This document shows, piece by piece, positions 1 to 4,792 of a stretch of DNA of 5,029 nt (position 1 is the first letter of the stretch; the number at the start of each line of letters is the position of its first letter). The DNA lies in contig JAGUWA010000397.1 of NCBI GenBank assembly GCA_020062605.1, positions 1 through 5,029 of the forward strand, written 5' to 3'. A program made the position numbers and the translations under genes. The notes beneath the pieces were generated by a model that was not told the origin of the DNA, searched no databases, and worked only from the letters and a program-made list of their open reading frames with translations. Source of the DNA: Parvibaculum sp. Lineage in GTDB: Bacteria > Pseudomonadota > Alphaproteobacteria > Parvibaculales > Parvibaculaceae.

Positions 1-13
1 AGAGGAGTGATGG

Positions 14-1198
14 ATGCCGAAGAGCCCTGAAAGCACGCTCGACCGCTTTGCGCGCGAAAAGCTCGATGCGCTGGAGGCGCAGGCGCTGCGCCGCCGTCTC
101 ATCGAGACGGATCGCCGCGAGGGTGCCATCGCCTTCCGCGACGGCCGCCGCCTCGTCTCCTTCTGCTGCAACGACTATCTCAACCTCTCGCAGAACGAGA
201 CGGTGAAGCGCGCCGCCATCGAGGCGACGGAAACATACGGCGTCGGCTCAGGCGCCTCGCGCCTCGTCTCCGGCAATCATCCGCTCTTCCGCGCGCTGGA
301 GCTTCGCCTCGCCGAATGGAAAGAGGCCGAAGACTGCGTCGTCTTCGGCTCCGGCTACATGGCGAATATGGGCATTATCCCCGCTCTTGTCCGGGAGGGC
401 GATCTGATCCTCGCCGACGAACTCGCCCATGCCTGCCTGCTCTCGGGCTCGAAACTCTCCGGCGCGCGCGTCGAGATCTTCCGCCACAACGACATGACCC
501 ACCTCGAAGCGCTGCTCGCCGCGCATCGCGAGGCCGCGCAGCACTGCCTCATCCTCACCGACGGCATCTTCAGCATGGATGGCGATGCCGCGCCCGTCGA
601 GGCGATGGCGGAAATCGCCGCGCGCCACGATGCCTGGCTGATGACGGATGACGCGCATGGGCTCGGCGTCGTCGGCCGTGAAGGCCGCGGTTCGAGTTTT
701 CTGGGGAACAAGAAAGCCGCCGTGCCGCTCCAGATGGGCACGCTTTCGAAAGCCATCGGCGCCTATGGCGGATATCTCTGCGCGAGCCACGTCGTCTGCG
801 ACCTGATCCGCACCCGCGCCCGCACGCTCATCTATTCGACGGGCCTGCCGCCTGGCCCCGCCGCCGCCGCTATTGCCGCGCTCGATTTCATCCGCGCGAA
901 CCCGGACTATTGCAGGCGTCCGGTCGAGAAGGCGCGTGCCTTCACCCGCGCGCTCGGCCTCCCCGATCCCGAAAGCCCCATCGTGCCGCTGATCCTCGGC
1001 GACGCGGAGGTAACGCTCGCCGCCTCCGCGCTGCTCGAGGCCGAAGGCTATCTCGTCACCGGCATCCGCCCGCCGACCGTGCCCCAGGGCACCGCGCGCC
1101 TGCGCTTCACCTTCACGGCGGAGCACGACGACGCCGATATCGCGCGCCTCGCATCCCTCGTCCGTGAACGGATTATCCCGCGCAAGGCCGCCGAATAA
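14..1198 (+). CDS. bioF: 8-amino-7-oxononanoate synthase (7-keto-8-aminopelargonate synthase)
   Basis: A cytosolic pyridoxal-phosphate enzyme that condenses pimeloyl-ACP/CoA with L-alanine to give 8-amino-7-oxononanoate, the first step of biotin ring assembly. The 394 residues are close to the usual length for the alpha-oxoamine synthase family. Visible motifs: SGASRLVSGNH (about 79-89), FGSGYMAN (111-118), TDDAHGLG (211-218) giving the cofactor-contacting Asp212 and His215, TLSKAIGAYGG (243-253) with the Schiff-base lysine Lys246, and RLRFTFTAEH (362-371) near the C-terminus. The ATG at 14 follows an AGAGGAG ribosome binding site at 1-7 with 6 bases between. An ATG at 10 is in another frame that stops at 28-30. 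bioD follows 58 bases downstream in the same direction, so the two are probably co-transcribed. Any promoter lies outside the window. Related family members (glycine C-acetyltransferase, serine palmitoyltransferase) are less likely given the adjacent bioD. Confidence 0.95.
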   Translation: MPKSPESTLDRFAREKLDALEAQALRRRLIETDRREGAIAFRDGRRLVSFCCNDYLNLSQNETVKRAAIEATETYGVGSGASRLVSGNHPLFRALELRLAEWKEAEDCVVFGSGYMANMGIIPALVREGDLILADELAHACLLSGSKLSGARVEIFRHNDMTHLEALLAAHREAAQHCLILTDGIFSMDGDAAPVEAMAEIAARHDAWLMTDDAHGLGVVGREGRGSSFLGNKKAAVPLQMGTLSKAIGAYGGYLCASHVVCDLIRTRARTLIYSTGLPPGPAAAAIAALDFIRANPDYCRRPVEKARAFTRALGLPDPESPIVPLILGDAEVTLAASALLEAEGYLVTGIRPPTVPQGTARLRFTFTAEHDDADIARLASLVRERIIPRKAAE

Positions 1199-1216
1199 TA
1201 TAGTTGCGCCCTCACA

Positions 1217-1235
1217 CCTCCCCGCGAGGGGGAGG
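1217..1235. repeat. C/G-rich hairpin between bioF and bioD
   Basis: CCTCCCC (1217-1223) pairs perfectly with GGGGAGG (1229-1235) around the 5-base loop GCGAG. No T run follows, so it is not a typical intrinsic terminator, and bioD lies just downstream. The right arm, with the extra Gs up to 1237, is the only purine-rich stretch near the bioD start. The CCTCCCC/GGGGAGG composition resembles the arms of the larger palindromic repeats at 3406-3567 and 4472-4633, so this may be a remnant of that repeat family; that link is inferred. Confidence 0.6.
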
Positions 1236-1256
1236 GGCTTAAGCGAACGAATAAAC

Positions 1257-1904
1257 ATGTCCCCCATCTTCGTCACCTCTTCCGGCACCGAAATCGGCAA
1301 GACCTATGTCTCCGCCATGCTGACGCGCGAGTTGAAGGCGCGCGCGATCAAACCGCTGGTGAGCGGCCTCGATGAGGAGACGTTTGCGGAAAGCGATCCC
1401 GCGCAATTGCTCGCCGCCATGGGCGAGCCCGTGACCTGGGAAAATGCCGGCCTCGTCTCGCGCTGGCGCTTCAAGGCCGCGCTCTCGCCCGACATGGCGG
1501 CAAAGCGCGAGGGCCGCGCCATCGATTTCGACGAGCTCGTCGCCGAATGCGTGGCGGCGGCGCGCGCCCACGATCCTCTCGTCATCGAAGGCGTTGGCGG
1601 CCTCATGGTCCCGCTCGATGAGCGCCACACGGTTCTCGACTGGATGAAGGCGCTGAACGAAAAGACCGGCCTCGCGCCGCTCCTCGTCGTCGGCGCCTAT
1701 CTCGGCACCATCAGCCATACGCTGACGACGCTCGCCGTGATGCGCGCCGAAAAAATCGCGCCGCGCGCCATCGTGGTGAGCGAGCGCGAGCCCGGTCCCG
1801 TCCCGGTCGGCGAAACGGCGGAGACGATCGCGCGCTTTGCGGGCGGCACCCCCGTCCGCATCGCACCGCGCGGCGGCGCCGTTTCCCTCGCCGATCTCTT
1901 CTGA
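1257..1904 (+). CDS. bioD: ATP-dependent dethiobiotin synthetase
   Basis: A cytosolic enzyme that uses ATP and CO2 to close the ureido ring of 7,8-diaminononanoate, giving dethiobiotin, the substrate of biotin synthase BioB. The protein is 215 residues, normal for the family. It opens with the family N-terminus IFVTSSGTEIGKT, whose P-loop is GTEIGKT (10-16) with Lys15. The substrate-binding KPLVSG motif is at 32-37, an SPDMAAKREGR stretch at 77-87, and EGVGGLMVPL with Glu111 at 111-120. The ATG at 1257 is chosen because the P-loop then sits at the expected distance from the N-terminus. The frame is open back to an ATG at 1164, but that would overlap bioF and add 31 unconserved residues. No good Shine-Dalgarno sequence stands directly before 1257; translation may be coupled to bioF or use the G-rich hairpin arm about 20 bases upstream. 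bioA is not downstream here. Confidence 0.93.
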   Translation: MSPIFVTSSGTEIGKTYVSAMLTRELKARAIKPLVSGLDEETFAESDPAQLLAAMGEPVTWENAGLVSRWRFKAALSPDMAAKREGRAIDFDELVAECVAAARAHDPLVIEGVGGLMVPLDERHTVLDWMKALNEKTGLAPLLVVGAYLGTISHTLTTLAVMRAEKIAPRAIVVSEREPGPVPVGETAETIARFAGGTPVRIAPRGGAVSLADLF

Positions 1905-1907
1905 GCC

Positions 1908-2198
1908 TCAGGCGCCGGGCAGCTTGTCGCGGATTTCCTTCAGCCTGTCGTTCATCGACAGGAACACGAGATACATCTCGCAGATCACCCGCCACAGCAG
2001 AATGCCGAGCGCCCCCACGGCCAGCACGACCAGCAACTGCAACACGCCAAGCGCGCCGTTATAGCTCATCGCGCTGATCGAGCCCGACATCGATGCCAGC
2101 ACGAACATCGCGATGATGACGAGGCCGAGCCAGTAGAGAAACTTGAGAATGTTTCCGGAGAGAAATTTCTCGAAGCTCAGGAAATCCTTGAATGTCAT
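1908..2198 (-). CDS. DUF4282-type small membrane protein
   Basis: A 96-residue protein of unknown function that resembles the DUF4282 family. It begins with a short amphipathic segment (MTFKDFLSFEKFLSG), followed by two hydrophobic, probably membrane-spanning stretches at about 17-39 and 50-69. It ends with a charged tail, LWRVICEMYLVFLSMNDRLKEIRDKL, where the R-x(3)-E and LKEIRD pattern is typical of this family. The ATG at 2198 is preceded (reading the - strand) by AGAGGA at 2208-2203, four bases away. The gene converges on bioD with 3 bases between stop codons, so no room is left for a dedicated terminator. It is the last gene of the - strand run, 81 bases after the PLDc_N-type gene. Location is inferred to be the inner membrane; nothing in the sequence points to a substrate or partner. 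Confidence 0.8.
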   Translation of the reverse strand: MTFKDFLSFEKFLSGNILKFLYWLGLVIIAMFVLASMSGSISAMSYNGALGVLQLLVVLAVGALGILLWRVICEMYLVFLSMNDRLKEIRDKLPGA

Positions 2199-2279
2199 CT
2201 TGTCCTCTCACATGGGATAGCCGCGCGCGCACGCAGTCCGCGTGAACGGTTCAAACGCGCATGGATGAAAGTATCGCGC

Positions 2280-2459
2280 CTATTTCGGGCCGAGCAGGAA
2301 CCAGAGAATGAGGCCGATCACCGGCAGGAAGAGGACGATGACGATCCAGATCGCCTTCCACAGGGGTTCTGCGCCGCTCTGCACGATGCGGATGATCGCA
2401 TAGATATCCAGTATCAGGATGATGATGCCGAGAATGCCGCCGTAACCGTCGCCGATCAT
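2280..2459 (-). CDS. PLDc_N-type two-helix membrane protein
   Basis: A 59-residue membrane protein matching the domain found at the N-terminus of cardiolipin synthases and other phospholipase D nuclease-like proteins (PLDc_N), here standing alone without the catalytic HKD domains. Two hydrophobic helices at about 8-27 and 35-56 are separated by a polar stretch (QSGAEPLWK). The ending LPVIGLILWFLLGPK is the family hallmark. The ATG at 2459 is preferred because GGAGGA (2470-2465 on the - strand) lies five bases before it and because family members start only a few residues before the first helix. An ATG at 2477 and a GTG at 2492 in the same frame would give 65 or 70 residues. No enzymatic activity is expected from the fragment alone; stand-alone copies are common in bacteria and their role is not established. 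Confidence 0.85.
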   Translation of the reverse strand: MIGDGYGGILGIIILILDIYAIIRIVQSGAEPLWKAIWIVIVLFLPVIGLILWFLLGPK

Positions 2460-2464
2460 CTGAG

Positions 2465-2470
2465 TCCTCC
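2465..2470 (-). promoter_or_regulatory. Ribosome binding site that fixes the PLDc_N-type gene start
   Basis: Read on the - strand this is GGAGGA, a near-perfect Shine-Dalgarno sequence five bases before the ATG at 2459. It lies inside the longer open frame, so it argues against the upstream in-frame ATG (2477) and GTG (2492). A weaker GGGGAG precedes the 2477 ATG at about three bases. Confidence 0.7.
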
Positions 2471-2565
2471 AGACCATAAGCTCCCCCGGCACCGACCCTA
2501 GCGCGATTTGCGGTGTGAAGTAAGTTCCGGATGCGGCATATTGCGTGGAATTGTGTGATCGAACG

Positions 2566-3081
2566 TCAAACGAAGCTGGGAGTCTCGATTCCCTCGAATT
2601 CCAGCAGCCACTTCTTCGTCGGCAGGCCGCCGCCGAAGCCGGTCAGCGATCCGTCCGCGCCGATGACGCGGTGGCAGGGCACGATGATCGGAAGAGGGTT
2701 CTTCCCGTTCGCGAGCCCCACGGCGCGCATGCCTTTCGGATTGCCGATCGCGCGCGCGATATCGGCATAGCTCCGCGTTTCGCCGAAGGGAATGCGCGCA
2801 AGCGCCGCCCACACGCTCTTCTGGAACGCCGTTCCTTCCGCCGCCAGCGTCAGCCCGGCGAAATCCGTCAGCTTCCCCTCGAAATAGCGGCTGAGCGCGT
2901 TGGCCGCCTTGTCGAGATGCGCGCGCGCCTTCGCACTACCTTCCCGCTTCGGAAAGGCGATGTCCTTCTGGTTCGCAAACAGCACGGCCGCCAGCCCCGC
3001 TTCGGTCGCGGCAAGGCGCAACCGTCCGATGGGCGTGTCGAGCGTTGCGGTGGCAAGCGCCGGATCGTCGGGAAGTTTCAT
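2566..3081 (-). CDS. ogt: Methylated-DNA--[protein]-cysteine S-methyltransferase (O6-alkylguanine-DNA alkyltransferase)
   Basis: A suicide DNA-repair protein that moves the alkyl group from O6-alkylguanine (and O4-alkylthymine) to its own cysteine. It has 171 residues, the usual Ogt size. The N-terminal half is a variable domain. The C-terminal half carries the active site PCHRV with Cys136 and His137. Spacing from that cysteine puts Tyr105 (SYADIA), Arg119 (GMRAVG, the residue that flips the base out), Asn128 (KNPLPIIVPC) and Glu163 (WLLEFEG) where human AGT has Tyr114, Arg128, Asn137 and Glu172, so all key residues appear intact. The ATG at 3081 follows AGGAGAGGA on the - strand. It lies 21 bases after the stop of the alkA remnant, the usual arrangement of co-transcribed alkylation-repair genes. 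Because the upstream partner is decayed, its original promoter may be lost. No Ada-type regulatory domain is present in this protein. A stand-alone Ada C-terminal domain is the nearest alternative name. Confidence 0.93.
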   Translation of the reverse strand: MKLPDDPALATATLDTPIGRLRLAATEAGLAAVLFANQKDIAFPKREGSAKARAHLDKAANALSRYFEGKLTDFAGLTLAAEGTAFQKSVWAALARIPFGETRSYADIARAIGNPKGMRAVGLANGKNPLPIIVPCHRVIGADGSLTGFGGGLPTKKWLLEFEGIETPSFV

Positions 3082-3102
3082 GGTCCTCTCCTTGCGTGAA
3101 AG

Positions 3103-3372
3103 TCAGATCGTCCAGAGCGCGAGCGCCGCATAGCCGCGCCAGGGGCGCCAGGCATGCGACATCGTCTCGAGTTCGGCTGTCGAAACGGGCGTGCCCCCGC
3201 CCTCCGCCTTGTGAAGCCCCGCCGCCTTGCGCAGGCCGAGATCGGACGCCGGAAAGGCGTCCGGTTCGAGCGGGGATATGGGAACCGTCATGTTCATGCG
3301 CAGCAGTCTAGAACGCCCCTCTTCCGCGCGCTCGCCAAAATCGGACATGTCCATCCATGACGCCGCCGTCAC
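3103..3372 (-). pseudogene. alkA: 3' remnant of DNA-3-methyladenine glycosylase (AlkA-like)
   Basis: The open frame encodes 89 residues, but only about the last 52 (3261 down to 3103) look like a family member. The PDAFPASDLGLRKA segment carries the Asp (residue 44) at the position of the catalytic aspartate of AlkA, and HAWRPWRGYAALALW is the typical C-terminal signature. The rest of the glycosylase, including the helix-hairpin-helix (LPGIGPWTA-type) and the substrate pocket, is missing; intact relatives have about 200 residues or more. The first 37 residues, roughly MTAASWMDMSDFGER onward, match nothing I recognise. None of the possible starts (GTG 3372, ATG 3354, 3348, 3297, 3291) has a convincing ribosome binding site. 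The intact enzyme would remove alkylated bases by cutting the glycosidic bond, complementing Ogt encoded 21 bases downstream. I read this as a 5' deletion next to the repeat-rich patch, not a functional short protein. Confidence 0.75.
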
Positions 3373-3405
3373 GATTTAATCCGTCCGATGTCTCGTTCCG
3401 CATGT

Positions 3406-3567
3406 CCATCTGGACCACCCTCCCCCTGTGGGAGGGTCTGAAAATCCGTCAGGATTTTCAGGGGAGGGGTTCTCCGCCGTCGGCAAACGGCTCGCCTTCC
3501 GTTTTCCCGCTCACCCCTCCCCGAAATTCGCTTCGCAAATTTCGACCCTCCCACAGGGGGAGGGTGG
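3406..3567. repeat. 162-bp palindromic repeat, copy 1 (MITE-like, 24-bp inverted ends)
   Basis: The segment matches 4472-4633 in the same orientation with 156 of 162 bases identical and no gaps; the differences are at 3429, 3471, 3477, 3478, 3479 and 3543. After an 9-base lead (CCATCTGGA), 3415-3438 is the exact reverse complement of 3544-3567, a 24-bp terminal inverted repeat. Inside are further palindromes: CTGAAAATCC (3438-3447) with GGATTTTCAG (3452-3461); GGGGAGGGGT (3461-3470) with ACCCCTCCCC (3513-3522); and an imperfect AT-rich hairpin at 3523-3543. The whole unit could fold into a branched cruciform. No target duplication is visible and it encodes no credible protein. It ends 16 bases before the DUF559 start. 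Confidence 0.9.
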
Positions 3568-3583
3568 GCCTTAAACTGAATCC

Positions 3584-3946
3584 ATGGGAGATCGGCGGGT
3601 CCGAAATCTGCGTCACAACATGACCGATGCCGAGCGGCGTCTATGGAGCCGCTTGCGCAACGAGGCACTTGGCTATGATTTCAGGCGTCAGCACAGGCTC
3701 GGCAACTATGTTGTCGACTTTGTTTGCCTTGAACGCAGGCTGGTCGTGGAAGTGGATGGCGGGCAGCACAATCTGGAGCCGCATATCGATCACGACAGAC
3801 GTAGAACCGAATGGCTGACCTCGGACGGCTTCGAGGTTCTGCGCTTCTGGAACAATGAAGTTTTAAGTGCCACGGATGATGTCGTGGAGACGATCTGGCA
3901 CAAGTTGAGAGAACCCCGCGAGGGGCTTCCGCCTGCAGGGCGCTGA
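3584..3946 (+). CDS. DUF559 domain protein, predicted PD-(D/E)XK-type endonuclease
   Basis: A 120-residue protein of the DUF559 family, related to the Vsr/restriction-endonuclease fold; it is predicted to be a DNA nuclease, but the physiological role is not established. The order is typical: RNLRHNMTDAERRLWSRLRN (about 7-26), YDFRRQHRLGNYVVDFVCLE (31-50) with Asp45, VVEVDGGQH (54-62) with Glu56, Asp58 and His62 as likely active-site residues, then VLRFWNNEV (85-93). It seems full-length. The ATG at 3584 lacks a clear ribosome binding site; the G-rich end of repeat copy 1 is about 16 bases upstream. ATG 3620 (MTDAERR) is an alternative. Codons use A/T at third positions more than the bio genes do, which hints at separate origin. 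It is bracketed by repeat copy 1 on the left and two repeat-end fragments 5 bases after its stop, suggesting it travels with, or lives among, these repeats. Confidence 0.85.
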   Translation: MGDRRVRNLRHNMTDAERRLWSRLRNEALGYDFRRQHRLGNYVVDFVCLERRLVVEVDGGQHNLEPHIDHDRRRTEWLTSDGFEVLRFWNNEVLSATDDVVETIWHKLREPREGLPPAGR

Positions 3947-3951
3947 CCTCT

Positions 3952-3991
3952 CCATCTGGATCACCCCCTCCATCTGGACCACCCTCCCCCT
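3952..3991. repeat. Two tandem left-end fragments of the 162-bp repeat
   Basis: CCATCTGGATCACCCCCT (3952-3969) is followed directly by CCATCTGGACCACCCTCC and CCCT up to about 3991. Both match the first bases of the full repeat and run in the same direction. The second matches through CCCCCT and then departs where the IS481-type sequence begins, so the insertion probably interrupted a longer repeat copy. Confidence 0.75.
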
Positions 3992-4314
3992 TGTTTGTAC
4001 CGGGTAGATAGCTAACAGGCGTTCGGGGACATGGTTGACACTTCCGGCATGGAAACGGGCTTTGGAGGCTGGTCATGCCGTGGCAGGAGATGTCGATCGT
4101 GGATCGGAGACGCGAGTTTGCGATGCTGGCCTCGTTGCCGGGGTCGAACATGGCGGAGCTGTGCCGCCGCTTCGGGATAAGCCGCCCGACGGGGTACAAA
4201 TGGCTGCGGCGGTCGGGCGAAGGAGAGAGCTTCGAGGATCGCTCCCGCCGCCCTCGGTCGAGCCCGGGCCGAACGGCGGCGGCGACGGAGACGGCGGTGC
4301 TGGCGCTACGCGCT
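3992..4314 (+). mobile_element. Truncated IS481-type insertion sequence (left end only)
   Basis: A leader of about 80 bases beginning near TGTTTGTACCGGGT (3992) precedes the start of an IS481-type transposase gene; its right boundary is lost at about 4304-4314, where the sequence switches to the tail of another gene. The leader contains TTGACA (4035-4040), a possible -35 box, without a convincing -10. The exact left terminus and target duplication cannot be determined because the right end is absent. The boundaries given are estimates. The element cannot move by itself. Confidence 0.65.
4075..4314 (+). pseudogene. IS481 family transposase, N-terminal fragment
   Basis: About 80 residues match the start of IS481-type transposases: MPWQEMSIVDRRREF, then a helix-turn-helix (about 26-46, MAELCRRFGISRPTGYKWLRR) that would bind the element's ends, and the linker EDRSRRPRSSPGR (54-66). 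The homology fades after VLALRASH. The whole DDE catalytic domain, about three quarters of the protein, is missing. The frame stays open to a stop at 4681-4683, but it runs out of frame through the transporter remnant and then through repeat copy 2, so the tail is accidental. GGAGG at 4064-4068, six bases before the ATG at 4075, marks the original start. A product, if made, could at most bind DNA. Confidence 0.8.
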
Positions 4315-4420
4315 TCTCACCGTCATGGGCGTCTGGCCCTGGGCCGGCATCCATTTCGTGCTCGGCGCGAAAACGCTGGAGGAAGACCTCGCCCGCGCCA
4401 AGGCCTACAGCCTGAAATAG
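4304..4420 (+). pseudogene. Orphan 3' end of a membrane protein gene, probably an MFS transporter
   Basis: In a frame different from the transposase, the codons read RYALLTVMGVWPWAG, then IHFVLGAKTLEEDLARAKAYSLK and a TAG at 4418-4420. A hydrophobic last helix followed by an A-K-T-L-x-x-D-L-A-R-A tail is what I would expect at the C-terminus of major facilitator transporters; this is recognition by pattern and not certain. The codon choice is high GC like the chromosomal genes. Upstream the frame enters Arg-rich nonsense read from the IS481 sequence, so the junction lies at about 4304-4318. No start codon with a ribosome binding site exists. The rest of the gene has been lost, probably through a deletion that also removed the right part of the IS. 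Confidence 0.5.
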
Positions 4421-4439
4421 ACATCTGGACCACCCTCCC
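4421..4439. repeat. Short left-end fragment of the 162-bp repeat
   Basis: CATCTGGACCACCCTCCC (4422-4439) is identical to the left end of the full copies and starts one base after the stop codon of the transporter remnant. It then departs into about 32 bases of unrelated sequence (4440-4471) before the full copy 2 begins. Confidence 0.7.
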
Positions 4440-4471
4440 TGAGCTATGCAAAGGGCTTGTTCGAGCGCTTG

Positions 4472-4633
4472 CCATCTGGACCACCCTCCCCCTGCGGGAG
4501 GGTCTGAAAATCCGTCAGGATTTTCAGGGGAGGGGTGCTCCGTTATCGGCAAACGGCTCGCCTTCCGTTTTCCCGCTCACCCCTCCCCGAAATTCGCTTC
4601 GCAAATTTAGACCCTCCCACAGGGGGAGGGTGG
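4472..4633. repeat. 162-bp palindromic repeat, copy 2
   Basis: Direct copy of 3406-3567, shifted by exactly 1066 bases, with six substitutions and no insertions or deletions. The inverted ends (4481-4504 and 4610-4633) differ at one base (C at 4495) but pair one base further inward because 4609 is A. The internal CTGAAAATCC/GGATTTTCAG hairpin is unchanged. The three changes at 4543-4545 disturb a short GCCGT/ACGGC pairing present in copy 1. Recombination between the two copies would delete the DUF559 gene, the IS remnant and the transporter remnant together. Confidence 0.9.
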
Positions 4634-4650
4634 CGCTCAAACAAGCGCAC

Positions 4651-4719
4651 TGTTCTTCTCCGTGCCTCCGTGCCTCCGTGTGATCCTCCTTCTCTCCTTC
4701 TCTGCGCCTCTGCGTGATC
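4651..4719. repeat. CTCCGTG/CTCTGCG-type dispersed repeat before the dehydrogenase gene
   Basis: Three tandem units, CTCCGTGC (4658-4665), CTCCGTGC (4666-4673) and CTCCGTGT (4674-4681), are followed by a pyrimidine-rich stretch and by CTCTGCGC (4700-4707) and CTCTGCGTGATC (4708-4719). Both blocks end in GTGATC. On the - strand it translates to peptides of the TEARRHGE / AEAQRRRE kind, which I recognise as common spurious annotations from a repeat found in many unrelated bacteria. It fills the space where the dehydrogenase promoter would be expected. Confidence 0.7.
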
Positions 4720-4792
4720 TCCCGCCGCGACACCGTCTCCCCTCGAACACCCGCCTCCTTTGTGAAAACATGGAACCCAAAGGAGCCTCGCC

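Noticed and set aside
1..30. End of an upstream gene such as bioB overlapping bioF
   Set aside because: Stops exist at 8-10 and 28-30 in two frames, but too few codons are visible to recognise any protein.
248..1300. Long - strand open frame (350 codons) opposite bioF
   Set aside because: An antisense shadow of a high-GC gene: rich in Arg/Glu/Gly/Ala, no recognisable motif, and bioF has clear family motifs over the same bases.
2493..2565. Promoter for the PLDc_N-type gene (TTGACG at the end of ogt)
   Set aside because: A TTGACG occurs on the - strand over the ogt stop, but no acceptable -10 box stands 16-18 bases downstream.
3346..3410. CATGTCCATC at 3346-3355 and 3401-3410 as a target-site duplication
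   Set aside because: The two 10-base copies do not flank a defined element; the second overlaps the left end of the palindromic repeat, and a chance match is plausible.
3438..3461. Perfect 10-bp hairpin CTGAAAATCC/GGATTTTCAG as an intrinsic terminator
   Set aside because: No U-rich tract follows and the stem is AT-rich; it occurs identically in both repeat copies, so it is better explained as part of the repeat.
3357..3623. Open frames through repeat copy 1, and the matching frame in copy 2, giving a shared peptide (LKIRQDFQGRG ...)
   Set aside because: The six differences between copies include three amino-acid changes among four altered codons in this frame, so nothing suggests protein-level selection; there is no ribosome binding site and the frame is open on the opposite strand too.
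3406..4633. CRISPR array
   Set aside because: The repeats are not regularly spaced, are of very different lengths (18 and 162 bases), and no cas gene is present.
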